Of a stretch of 64,000 nucleotides of DNA, positions 45,706-57,008 are shown in pieces. Position numbers and translations under genes: made by a program. The stretch is taken from assembly GCA_035771175.1 (NCBI GenBank), contig CM069598.1, positions 4,385,931 to 4,449,930 on the forward strand, given 5' to 3'. The notes below the pieces were generated by a model that saw only the letters and a program-made list of their open reading frames with translations, searched no databases and had not been told where the DNA came from. The stretch's first letter is position 1. Each line of letters starts with the position of its first letter. The stretch is from Paratinospora sagittata (taxonomy: Eukaryota > Streptophyta > Magnoliopsida > Ranunculales > Menispermaceae).

Positions 45706-47034
45706 GTAATAGAAGCTACCACTTAAGAGCAACCCATCCCACACAATGCCTTTAACATCACAAGAACTGTCCTTTCCTCACACATCTACTTCAAAAGTGG
45801 ACCCTTAAAGTGAGTGGGATGGATTCTCTCTTGTGTCCCATCTGCCCCCTGATCATGACATCTAACTACCTACCTCATTTTTTTAGATTTCAGATTCTAA
45901 ATATCAAAAGCATTAGAAGAAAAAAAAAACAAAAGCATTTCACTTTCCCTTGCTTCACTTTACTTTTTCCCTCCAAAGGATTCTCATCTTAGAAAACAAA
46001 TAAAATCTTATTTTATATGATAAATATTAGTAATAATAAAAAATAATAATCTCATTTGATGCTCACATATACCCTCCACCGACCAAAATGACTTAGTAGC
46101 CCAAAATGATTGGTTGGTGGACCAAAAATAGATGCCCACTTGCATCATTTCACTCTCCCATCCCTCCCCATAGCTCTCCCTCTCATGTACCCTCTTTTAT
46201 GTGCCTTGCAAGTGTGTAGCAATGGCATAATTCATGTCCTCTCACCAACTAACCTATGACTAGGTAGTATTACTTCTTTTGTTTAATACCAATTTTATCT
46301 TTAATATTCTTAATTTTAGTTCCTCACTTCTCAATATCTTCAATTACTCTTATATTAATGTTTCAATTTAGTCACCAATTTTAAAAAGGACCTACGTACA
46401 ATGGTTAAAGTTACTATATTATGATTTAGAGATCATAATTTAAAATCAAAAACATCTTCAACATAGAAGGTTGCATATTATCTTTTCACTAATCTCTCTC
46501 AATGACAAGATTATCATGTATTACCCTTTTTTCTTTTTTTTTCTTTTTTACCTTCCTGCTTGGTTTAGTCATCACCATTTTGGCTTGTTTTAGTCCCTAT
46601 ATAATCAACAATTGACTTAATGTTAATGAATATATTTCTAATTAGAAAATGATGAGGGATCTCAACTGGCAAACTCGGTTAGTGTACTTCCAATGCTAAG
46701 TCTCTTGGATCATTCTAGAATTATGTGTATTGAATGATTTTAGGATGATCTAAGGGTGGTGTTAGGAGTAAGCCAACTGAGTTTATCTGCCGAGCCTCGC
46801 TAGCATCTTCTTTTTTGATTTTTTAAATAATGTGTTTGCATTATGTGAGCACGTCAAACTCAATTAGTTATGTTGAAGCAATTCTCTTTGAGAAAAAGAC
46901 AATGTATACAACTTTACCTTCATGTTGAAGAACTTGTTTCTAGATTGGAACCTCTAACCCCTAGTTGTAACGTAAAAATTATATTTAATTTTATAAATAA
47001 AAAATTAATAGATTTACTAAACTTGCATTAGATT
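45706..47034. other. AT-rich intergenic DNA
   Basis: No gene is supportable. Around 46657-46806, CTGGCAAACTCGGTTAG and CCAACTGAGTTTATCTGCC are roughly inverted, which may mark a small noncoding element. Confidence 0.45.
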
Positions 47035-47246
47035 TATTTAATACTCACTATCCATAACAATGCAAGTTCAAGTCTTGTCACCAGTTGAGGTGGACACAAT
47101 CTTTGCTAGAAAAAATTTTTTTGTGTCATGGCACGTAACACCTATACATCCATTGGGGGAGACTACTCAGTCCCCTCATTGGGCTTGCCCCTGGATTAGT
47201 CTGCGAGTAAGCTAGCCTAGATACCCAAGTTACCAAAAAAAATTAA
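47035..47246 (+). mobile_element. Possible SINE interrupted at its tail by the foldback element
   Basis: A box-B-like AAGTTCAAGTCTTGTC, GC-richer body (TTGGGCTTGCCCCTGGATTA), AGATACCCAAGTTACC and an A-rich tail resemble plant SINEs. The foldback element at 47256 sits inside the A-rich tail, whose AAAAATAAA is duplicated. Confidence 0.42.
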
Positions 47247-47255
47247 AAAAATAAA

Positions 47256-48605
47256 GGGATTTTTAGAGTTTGGGTCTCGTGGTTATCTTTATCTAGTGCA
47301 GAGATCCCACAGTCTTCAAAATTAGCATTTGGTTCTTCAACCAATCAACCTGTCACAAGTCAATCAAATTACAAGTTGTCAAAGAGTGCATTTGACCATT
47401 TTGCCCTTCTCATTTTAACTATTTTTTAAACTCGGATTAAAGTGATTCAAAAGGAGTTGAAATTGAAAAGTTCTTGACTGGCAATCAGACAAATTCGTAA
47501 CCGATCAGTGACCAATCGGTCATCAATCGGTGAGTTTTCGGTATACCGTTTGGTCACCGGTGACCAAAAAGTCATTTAAAGCATCAGGATTTGTAGATCT
47601 TCGCTCCCTCTTTTCAACGCATGTTAAATCACTCAAATCGAAGTTAAAACGAAAAAAAAAAATGGTCATGTGAAGTTTGCATATCAATTGGTCACCGATC
47701 AGTCAACTCAGTGACCGATCGATAATTTTTCGGTATATCATTGATCGATTGATAAAAAAACTTCAAATGGTCATAACTTTTTCGTTTTAACTCTGATTTG
47801 AGTGATTCAAGATGCATTGGAAAGAAGAAGAAAAGATCTACAAATATCTATAACATCGGATGGTTTAACTGACTTTTTGATAACCGAGGACCGATCACCG
47901 GTGACCAAAAATTGGTGATTTTACATACGTTGAGCGTTTAACAGCCACCGGACCAGTCACTGGTGACCTAAATGTCACTTAAAACATCCTGATTTGTAGA
48001 TATTTTCTTACTCTTTCCAACGCATCTTGAATCACTCAAATCGGAGTTAAAACAAAAAAATATGACGATTTAAAGTTTTTTTATCGATCGGTCAAACGAT
48101 ATACCGAAAAATCACCGAGTTGACCAAAAAATCACCGATCAGCGAGTTGGCCAAAAAATTACCGATCGGTTACCAATTGATATGCAAACTTCAAATGACC
48201 ATAATTTTTTTCGTTTTAACTTCGATTTAAGTGATTCAACATGCGTTAGAAAGAGGAAGCGAAAATCTATAAATTCAGGTGCTTTAAATGACTTTTTAGT
48301 CACCGGTGACCAAATGATATGCCAAAAACTCAACGATCGGTGACCGACTTGACCGATCGATTACCGATTTGTCTGATCGTCAATCAAAAACTTTTTAATT
48401 TCAATTCTTTTTGAATCACTTTAATCTGAGTTTTAACGATGATTAAAATGAGAAGGGCAAAATAGTCAAATGCACTCTTTGACAATTTGTAATTTGATTG
48501 ATTTGTGACAAATTAATTGGTTGAAGAACTAAATACTAATTTTGAAAACTATGAGACTTCTGCACTAGATAAAGATAACCACAAGACCCAAACTCTAAAA
48601 ATTCC
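47256..48605. mobile_element. Foldback MULE-like transposon with nested inverted modules
   Basis: 1350-bp noncoding element whose halves are inverted copies of each other over almost their full length (centre about 47930). The left end GGGATTTTTAGAGTTTGGG pairs with the right end, whose reverse complement is GGAATTTTTAGAGTTTGGG. A perfect 9-bp target-site duplication AAAAATAAA lies at 47247-47255 and 48606-48614, the size typical of Mutator-like elements. Inside, a roughly 120-140-bp module occurs four times in alternating orientation: forward 47553-47674, reverse 47761-47905, forward 47956-48078, reverse 48188-48311. The joints are rich in short palindromes such as ACCGATCGGT and GTCACCGGTGAC. 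A transcript would fold into a long hairpin. No transposase is present. Confidence 0.9.
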
Positions 48606-48614
48606 AAAAATAAA

Positions 48615-49351
48615 AAAAAAAGTAAAATATGATATTGTACTCTCTAAATGTAATCTTATATACTTAAAGATCTTAATGAAATTTTTGATGGTGATTAATT
48701 AGTCGGTTTTTAAGAACCAGAGAAAGGTGGAAAACCATTGGGGAAAAAGAGGACAAAGAAAGTGGGACCCTTTGGAGAGAAACAGAGTTTGACGTGGAGA
48801 CATTCATTCTGCTTTAAACTCTTTAAAAATTCATGATTAAGCCACCGAGGGATCTTCCAAACTCATTGGAGAATAACATCACTTTTTTTTTCCTTCTAAT
48901 TTTTAATTTTTTTGGGGGAGGGTCTCAAATAAGTGGTGCAATTCTTAATTACAAAAGTGAAGAACAAGAGGAAATAAAAATGGGACAAAAAAACTCTCTT
49001 TCCTTCTAAGCAAAACTGCAAAAATCACGTATGCATCTTGCAGCCCCTTCAATAATTTTGGGTTTTCTTTCTTTAGTTCATATGCTGCCACTTTTCTATA
49101 GTGAGTAAATCAAGTGGTTTTCTGAGTTGGGTCTGGTTACAGTGTTTCTAAGAAATAGGTTTGTGTGCAGTTCAGTTGCTGCGTGTTCAAAAAAATGAGA
49201 TTTATCTCTATATTTAGGCTTTAGCCTCTGAATATATTTATTCTTTACCCTTTTTATTTCATCATCTTCTTCATCTGTTAATAATTTTTTTTTTTTGAGT
49301 TTGGGAGAATCTGATTAAGATTCTGGCAAGTGGGTTTTGTTTTTCTCTCTA
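48615..49351 (+). other. Promoter and leader of the KINbeta2 gene
   Basis: No gene-like ORF. The last 300 bp, T-rich with TTTCTT stretches, probably include the 5' UTR of the gene starting at 49352. No core element is certain. Confidence 0.45.
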
Positions 49352-52300
49352 ATGGGTAATGTTAGTGCTAGAGGAGAAGGGAGTAACAATCCATCAGGAA
49401 TTGGGTTTGAGGAAGGAGAATTTCATGGGCAACAAATGGAAGAGGTAGGGCAGAGCAATGCTCAATTTAGCTATTCTGCCCAGGAGGGTTCTTCAGATTT
49501 GATGGGTCAGTCTCCTCCTCACAGTCCTAGAACCACAAGGTCACCTGTGATGTTCACTCCTCAGGTTATTTTTGCTTTTCACTCTATTTTCTGTATATGT
49601 GTTATATGTGTGTGTATGGATGATTTTTTTTTTAATATAATAACTAGGGGATTATTTATTATGAAGTTTTTTGTTGGAATACTGAATTTTTTTTGTAAAT
49701 TAATTGATAGTTCGAATTGGGTATGTAAAAGCAATGGGATTTTTTTTGGGGGTTAAATTATACTTTCTTTATGTGTATGTTTGTGTTTTTAGTTTTTTGT
49801 TGCTCAAAAGTTGTTTGAAGCTGCTTTGGATGAGGATTTCTTGGTTGTTGGTGCATCACCAGATTGTAGTTAAATTCTTCAGCATGAGATTCGAGTGCGT
49901 TGTTTTTGGCTGTTGGAAGAAGAGCAAATTTAAACCAACTTGCAGTTGTCATGTTTGGAAAAATGTTTATAGTAAATTTGACCTTTTTGATGTTTTTATT
50001 TTGTTTTAGCATTCTTTAGAACTTGAATATATTTCTCATAAGAGGCTTTTTAGGTCCTCACTTGTTGTTTGATAGCAGTTTTGTGAAAGGAAGATGGATT
50101 TAGAAATATTTTTAATGATGAGTAAATTAAATTTGGAAAGGAGTAGTTGAAGAACAACAGCTGCCCTGTCTCTGAACTTGTTTCATGTTAATCTACTCTT
50201 CTCCCTTTCTGTGTGTTGGCTACTATATCTTCTCAGCTAAGGCAATTTTTCAAAAAAAAGTAAAAATAAAAAAATCTCATATTAGCATTTCAACGTGCAT
50301 ATTATGATGCATATTCTGAAATACATAACACTGAATCAGAACCTTAAGTTCTGGCATTAAAATGAGGCACTTGTTGTTGCTATAAAACAAATATATGGGC
50401 ATTTCCCAGGAAGGATTTGGAAATAAGCTTAAAACCTCCCTTATTTTGCATTTTTCCCTAGGTGCCCATGGTTCCACTACAAAAACCCGATGAGATGCAA
50501 ATCCCAACTCATGCATGGATGCAAGATACCTCCGAATATGACGACTTGTTTGGTGAGCAAGGGATACCAACAATGATCACGTGGAGCTACGGTGGCAAGG
50601 AAGTAGCAGTGGAAGGATCATGGGATAACTGGAAGACAAAGTATGGGAATTTTCATTCTTCATGATCTATTTTGAAAACATTGTATCAAAACCATCTCTG
50701 ATTTGCAACTTTTGGGTGTTTCTACAGAAAGCCATTACAGAAATCAGGCAAAGACTTCAGCATTATGAAGGTTCTCCCATCAGGTGTCTACCAGTACCGG
50801 TTCCTTGTTGATGGGAAGTGGAGGTATGCTCCTGATTTGCCATGCTGCCATGATGATATGGGGACTGTTTACAACATTTTGGATTTGCAGGTAGAAATTC
50901 TCCCCACCCACTCGATTTTATTGTCATTCTACATGGTTACAATACTCCATTTCATATCTTTAGTTCCTTTTCAGTAACCTCTGTCTTTTATCTTTAGCTC
51001 AGTTTCCATTTTATTGTACTGTTTCAACCTTAAGATTATTTACTGTGATAGTATCAATGTACTTGCTATCATATGATTCATAACATCTATTTATATTGAA
51101 AATTTAGGATCCAGAGTTATTATCATGGTTGTGAAGTCTAAGATGAGTCTTTGAGACCATATGTAGAGTCTTTAAGTGGACATGAACATATGCTTTAACA
51201 AGTCATGAAATCTTTATTTTTGTTAGTGTAAAAGAAATATATCTTGCTTTTGCCTATTAACTGTACACTCACCCGCCTATATAAAAATAAATTAAATAAA
51301 AGGTTGTCTTTATGAATTGCCATCATGAACCTGACTTCTCTATTGCTTATGTCACGACTTCCGAAAACCTTGCATTTGACAACTTAAAGTTCCACTAGAG
51401 AAACTAGTATCGAAGTATGTCAAATGTCTATTATGAGGGTTGAACATCAAGATGGATTGACAAAATCACGGTAACAGTTGGTTGCTGGTGACTGAGGGGT
51501 AACGCTGGTAGAAGATTCTTCAGCTAATAATTTATCAAATGACCTGCTCTTTTCATTTTTCTTCATTTAATATTCTCTTTCTAGTAACTACGCATCCTAA
51601 GTTATTGTAGAAAGTTTGGAAATTAACAACTTATGTTTTTCGTTCTTGAACCCTCTCGTCTTTACATGGCGTTAATTCTAATTCATCTGTCTTTTTCCAT
51701 CCCTTGAAATATGTTCTCAGATCCAATCTGCTTAAGAAGTTTTCTTATAATAATTTGTGGCAGTTCAAGGGTCAAATCACTCCTTTCACTTGTTGTTTAA
51801 CTTCATCTTTGGTAGTTTGAAAAAAGAGTCATTTATAAAATATTTTATGTAGACAAATGATACCTGGAAGACATTATTTTCCTTTCCTTGGGCATTTCAA
51901 AATCCAATTCTGTCACTGTCGTCATTAGATCACACTGCAAGTCAAAATAATAGTGTTAATCATATATACAGATGTTTAAGAGAAGATAGTTTCCAGAGTC
52001 CTGGCACTTATATTGTAGGTTGTTGTAGCCTTTTAACCGTGGTTATTTTGTAGGAAACGAAGGCCTCTTTTATTTTAATAATATCACAGTTGACTTTTTT
52101 TATGTTGTTATATGATTAAAAGGTTTCTTTTTCCTAACAAGTAACCAACAATGAATCACCGCCCCAAGTCATGTGGTCCTCACTGCTCCACAATAATGGA
52201 GGAAAAGATGAGTCTCATATGGCAACATCCAGTGATGATAGTGCACAGGAGTGTTAGATACACTAATCACCATGAAATTGATACTTCCAGCTATCATCAT

Positions 52301-55096
52301 AGTTTACTCCCATCGGGAGAGATGTATTTACCTAAATGTGGTCTTAATTCAGGTTAGTCATAGATAAAGAGTCTAATTTTTTTTTTTTTTGGAGCAGAAA
52401 CAATTGAAACTTGTATTAATACTTGTAAGAAAGAATGTACAATCCTTTTCACCAGAGGTGAAAAGTAGAGGTCCTGATCCTACATGCTTTTAAGAACAAA
52501 ATGACCTTCCAACGACCCAAAACACCTCAAATCCCTTAATGGAGATAATCCCTGCCTACATACATACAATTACCCCAATTTAGCACCCAATCCGTAATTG
52601 ATAGACCCTTAGCCATAGGAGAAGCAAAGACCCCCTTGCTAGCCTTTAACTTAATTGCTTCCCATAATTGTAATGCAGACTTGACCAAGTTGTGAAAAAT
52701 CCTGTTATTACGCTCTAGCCAAATGAACCACAAGGTCACATAAAAAGCGATCATACCTAATCCTTTCATAAAAAGCGATCATAAGGAGTCTAATTTTGAT
52801 TAGACTGATATGCATAATCCTATGGTATTGAAAAAATATGTATCTATCATACATGATGATCCTTCTGGATCACGGTAGTAATCCCCAGTTCTTTTAGGGT
52901 CGCTTCCATCTTTCTTTTTACTTGTTTTATGGAAGTAAATGCTCAATGTTTGGTTTTTTTGAGAAAGCAACCAAATCATCCCAATGTTACCACAAAACTC
53001 ATACTAGCATGTAAGGTGGTGTGACCAAGTATTTTAAGGATATTCTATGAAAAGGTTCCTTGTCATTATCACATGCTTAGATTCTATAAACATTCTTCTT
53101 TTATGTTGTTGTTTACTTTACTGTGTGTTGTTTGCTTGTATCTTTCATACTTTACATTATTTTTTTTTCAATTTTAAAAAGTTTGACATAGGTATTTATG
53201 TGGATGAGGGGGTGATTTTGGGAATTTGAAAGGAGCAAGTTAGCTGCCTCAATCCATCTTTTAAATGATAACTCACATGAATGTTCTTGTTTATTAGCAT
53301 TTAGCCTATAAGTCAGTGAAGATTTCACTCAGATTTAATATATTGAAAAAACAAAAAATTATTTCCATTATTTTAATCTAACTGCAAATCTTCCAAGAAG
53401 TTTCTTTCCTTTGATGATCATGTGATTTCCCTTTATTTCCTTAAAGCTTCAATCTTTCACCGATAACAATGATGTATTAACAAGTGATTTAGTTGTTTTA
53501 CTTTATCATGTACTTCTTTAACACCATTTTATTGATGTGCCTCATTCGGATTTTCCCTTCTTTGAATAAAATAATAGTTGTTTGATAGAAAGTGTCAGCA
53601 TGTGTTGAACAAATGAATATGACACATTATCCAATGAGAAAAAGTTCTTATAAAATAAAGTGTATTCTATCAGTAGGCTTTTTGCCAAATTATTGTTTTT
53701 TTCTATATTTGATTTGCACATCTTCCCAAGAATCCAACTATTTTTTACGAGAGGTTATTGCTAGTCTGGATTATGTTTCCTTCTTGTTTGTTTGATTCAC
53801 CAGATGCCTTCAAACTTGTGCCATTGGAGTATCTTGTTCAGGATTCTAAATAAGCACCGTTGTGAGAACACATGAAACTTTTAAGAAGCACTATACTGGT
53901 AACACATTCAAGAAGTAATTTATTAAAGGCCTGGCTTCCTCTAATTGAATCCATCTTTGAAAACGTAGATGATTGTCCAGAGACATTGTGTCCCTATTCC
54001 CAAGACGGTATGATGTTTGCATTTGTTCATTTCTATAACACTTGTATACCTCATGTCATCCAAAATTTTGAATATGCTAGACGATTATGTTGTGGCAATC
54101 GTGTACCTCTTTAGAAATGTGCTTTTTTTAATTCTTAAAGGTGCATCTGTTCGAAGCTTTAATGATTATAACCAGCTAGATTCAACTATTTATGCTGAAG
54201 TTGAAGTAGACTTCCACCTCCTGGGAGATGGGAAATATGGTTTCTTTTGGGTGTTGCAGATGGAGGTAGCTGACCCCATATTAGTTGGAGAAAAGCCTTC
54301 TTGAGTTTTGTAGTTGCAGCCTCATGCACCAAAGAGCTTAGCATCCATAATTAAATTGCAGAAAAAGTGATATTTGTTGTGTTAACATTTCTTTTTGGTT
54401 CTTTTCAATCAGCGATTAAAGCATTTTCTTAAGGATAAGCATTTTACTCGTATAGACCTACACTCCCAAATAAATAGGCACCCGGGTTAGATGTCATCCG
54501 TCTTGTAATACTCACAACCTCCTTTCTAGTCCATTTAGTCTTAAATTTGTTTCTCTTGTTTTATGCATGCTGACTTGTAAGTTTTCATTGCATTCAGTTC
54601 TATGGTGCTAGTTTATGCTTAGACAACATTGAATTTTGTTTAAAACATTATCCTTCTGCTAGTTTTCCCCCCTTCCTACTGCATTAGAAGATCGTTATAT
54701 GATATACATATGAAACTCTATTATGGTCCAGGTAAGAAAACAACTTACAGTTATTTTTCCTTGTTGCAGGATTATGTTCCTGAAGACCTGGAAAGCATCG
54801 CTGGTTTTGAACCTCCTCAATCCCCAGATTCGAGCTACAATAACACACAACTTGGTTCAGAAGATTATGCAAAGGAGCCACCATTAGTCCCACCACACCT
54901 CCAAATGACACTTCTGAATGGACCAACATCCTGCATCGACAATAATTCTTCTCTGTCAAGACCGCAACATGTGGTTCTTAACCATCTGTACATGCAGAAA
55001 GCAAAGACTGGTCAGTCCGTGCTGGCACTTGGTTCCACACACCGGTTTCTAGCTAAGTACGTAACTGTGGTGCTCTACAAGTCATTGCAGAGGTAA
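49352..55096 (+). CDS. KINB2: SnRK1 regulatory subunit beta, KINbeta2-like
   Basis: Four exons, 49352-49564, 50462-50640, 50728-50890 and 54770-55096, join in phase to give 293 aa (Arabidopsis KINbeta2 is 289). The MGNVSAR start offers Gly2 for N-myristoylation, which targets plant KINbeta1/2 to membranes. [11 protein letters not shown] and PVMFTPQ are Ser/Pro linker motifs shared with KINbeta2. The CBM48/glycogen-binding-type domain spans about residues 105-190 ([33 protein letters not shown]). The C-terminal ASC domain spans about 205-293 ([54 protein letters not shown]); it bridges the kinase alpha subunit and the gamma subunit. SnRK1 is the plant energy-stress kinase. Intron 3 (50891-54769, 3.9 kb) is expanded and contains a LINE fragment. 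Confidence 0.95.
52381..52785 (-). mobile_element. 5'-truncated LINE inside KINbeta2 intron 3
   Basis: The minus strand encodes a LINE C-terminal fragment ([23 protein letters not shown]) with its poly(A) seen as poly(T) at about 52381-52391. A 12-bp target-site duplication GAGTCTAATTTT occurs at 52369-52380 and 52786-52797. At its 5' junction the phrase CATAAAAAGCGATCATA appears twice (about 52738 and 52767), a small duplication of the kind produced during aberrant LINE integration. Confidence 0.88.
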
Positions 55097-55935
55097 AGCG
55101 AAGAATGGTTTACATGCCTAGATGATGATGTAGTATTTATTTTCTAATGTAAACAACATGATCAGAAGAAGAAAAAGGATATCGTGAGATTAACCGATAG
55201 GAGGAAAGAACCCCAGTAGGAACACAGTGGGATCTTACAGCACATCCAATACTACTTGCTTATGCAGATTCTAATCTAGAATACATCAAATAGTTTTGTT
55301 GTTTCCTTTCTTATTTCATCTTTTTAATCTGTTGTCCAATTGTGGATTTAGTCTGTGGTATAAAGAGCCTCTCAAATTTCCAAGCAATGGTGATTTAGTC
55401 TGCTATAAATCTGTTCCCTGTTGTAGACTTGTAGTGTATATGCTTTTGATCATCTTCTGCATAACTCACAACCTACCCTAATAAGTTTGTTAAAAACTAA
55501 AATAATTTGCGACATATTAAACGTAATTTTTTACAAAATATATCTTAGATAGGTATATTCAAAATTATTTTCATGTTCATATACTAAAGGAATATAAACT
55601 CTCACATGACAAATATATATATTAATAATCATCACTTTCTTAGAAAAAAATCAAATTCTTTTAATACAATTATTTTAAAAAAAAATAGTTTAAAGCTCAA
55701 CCAATTAGAAGCTTACTGAATCATGGGTGTCACGTGTACACACACTAGTTTTCTTAGTAATTATACGTCTGTTTCTTGACCTGAAAATTAGAATACAATT
55801 CAAAAAGTAAAAATTCAAAAAATAATATTATCTTTTCTTGAAAACATGTTTCCTTTATAAATTTTGAAAAACTGTTTCTGGATTTCAAATAACCAAATGC
55901 ATTTTCTGTATTTTTAAAATTTTGAATATAGAAAA
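55097..55935. other. 3' flank of KINbeta2-like gene
   Basis: Probably the 3' UTR for the first few hundred bases, then AT-rich DNA. No gene is supportable. Confidence 0.5.
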
Positions 55936-57008
55936 TTGTATATGAATCATAGAAACTCAAAATTTTTTCACCGTATACTAAGTAATAGAAGGGCAAGGAA
56001 TTGTATCTCCAAAATTGAAAAAGAAGATGGCAGCATTATTGAAGATGAGGGGGGTGTGGTGGTTGAAATTGTGCACTTCTACAAAAATTTGTATTTGGCT
56101 CAAGAAAAGGAAACGTTGGGACTTGAAGGCATTGAGTGGAGACCTATCAACAATGACGATTGCAGCTCTTTAGAGAGACCTTTCGAGGAGGAGGTAAAAA
56201 AAGTTGTTTTTGAATGTGAAGGAAGCAAGGCGTCGGGCCCCGACGGTTTCACCATGTTGTTCTATCAGAAAGCTTGGACCACTTTGAAGGGGGACATTAT
56301 GGAGGATTTTTACCAGAATGGCATCACAAACAAAACAACGAATGAGACATACATCCGTTTCATTCCGAAGAAGATTAATTTTGCAAAAGTCACTGACTAT
56401 TGCCCTATGAGTTTGGTTGAGTCTCTATAAGATCATAGCTAAAGTTTTGGCCAATAGGTTGAAATTTGTTCTTCATACTACCATTGGAGTTTCCCAGTCA
56501 GCTTTTGACCAAGATAGAAAAATTTTGGATGTAGTTCTTATGGCAAATGAGGTGGTTGAAGAGTATCAAAGGTTGAAGAAACCTGTGGTTGTTTTCAGAG
56601 CAGATTTCACTAAAGCAAGACACTGTGGATTGGGATTTTCTTGATCATGTCATGCTCAACAAAGGCATGGGAGAAAATGGAGGAGTTGGATATACGGATG
56701 CATAAGTTCAATGACCTACTCTGTTATCATTAACGGTAGGCCAAGGGATAAATTTGAAGCCGGTAGAGGTCTTAGACGGGGATCCCCTATCCCCATTCCT
56801 TTTTACCTTGGTTGTTGATGTGTTGGGGAGTCTTGTTAAGAAAGCTTCTCAATGTGATATTGTTCGAGGCTTCTCTATTGGCAGGGAGATGGTTGAGGTT
56901 TCTCACCTTCAGTATGCGGATAATACTCTTTTTTTACTTCATGGCGATGAGTTGAACGTACATCTTGCAACTGTTGGAACTTCTTAAATGCTTTTGTAAG
57001 ATCTTTGG
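55936..57008 (+). pseudogene. LINE reverse transcriptase, dead, part 1
   Basis: Plant L1-type LINE ORF2 from just before the reverse transcriptase. In order: NSKFFHRILSNRRARN, SGPDGFTMLFYQKAW, FIPKK, then after a frame change YKIIAKVLANRLK, VSQSAF..DRKILD, and after further lesions GRPRDKFEAGRGLR, SPLSPFLFTLVVDVL and HLQYADNTLF. At least three frame breaks occur. The catalytic F/YADD box reads YADN, so one metal-binding Asp is lost. The endonuclease part is missing on the 5' side. It is cut at 57008 by an LTR retrotransposon. Confidence 0.9.

Noticed and set aside
53872..54304. ORFs of 80 and 95 aa in KINbeta2 intron 3
   Set aside because: No domain found, and overlapping frames. They may be relics of an inserted gene fragment but cannot be named.
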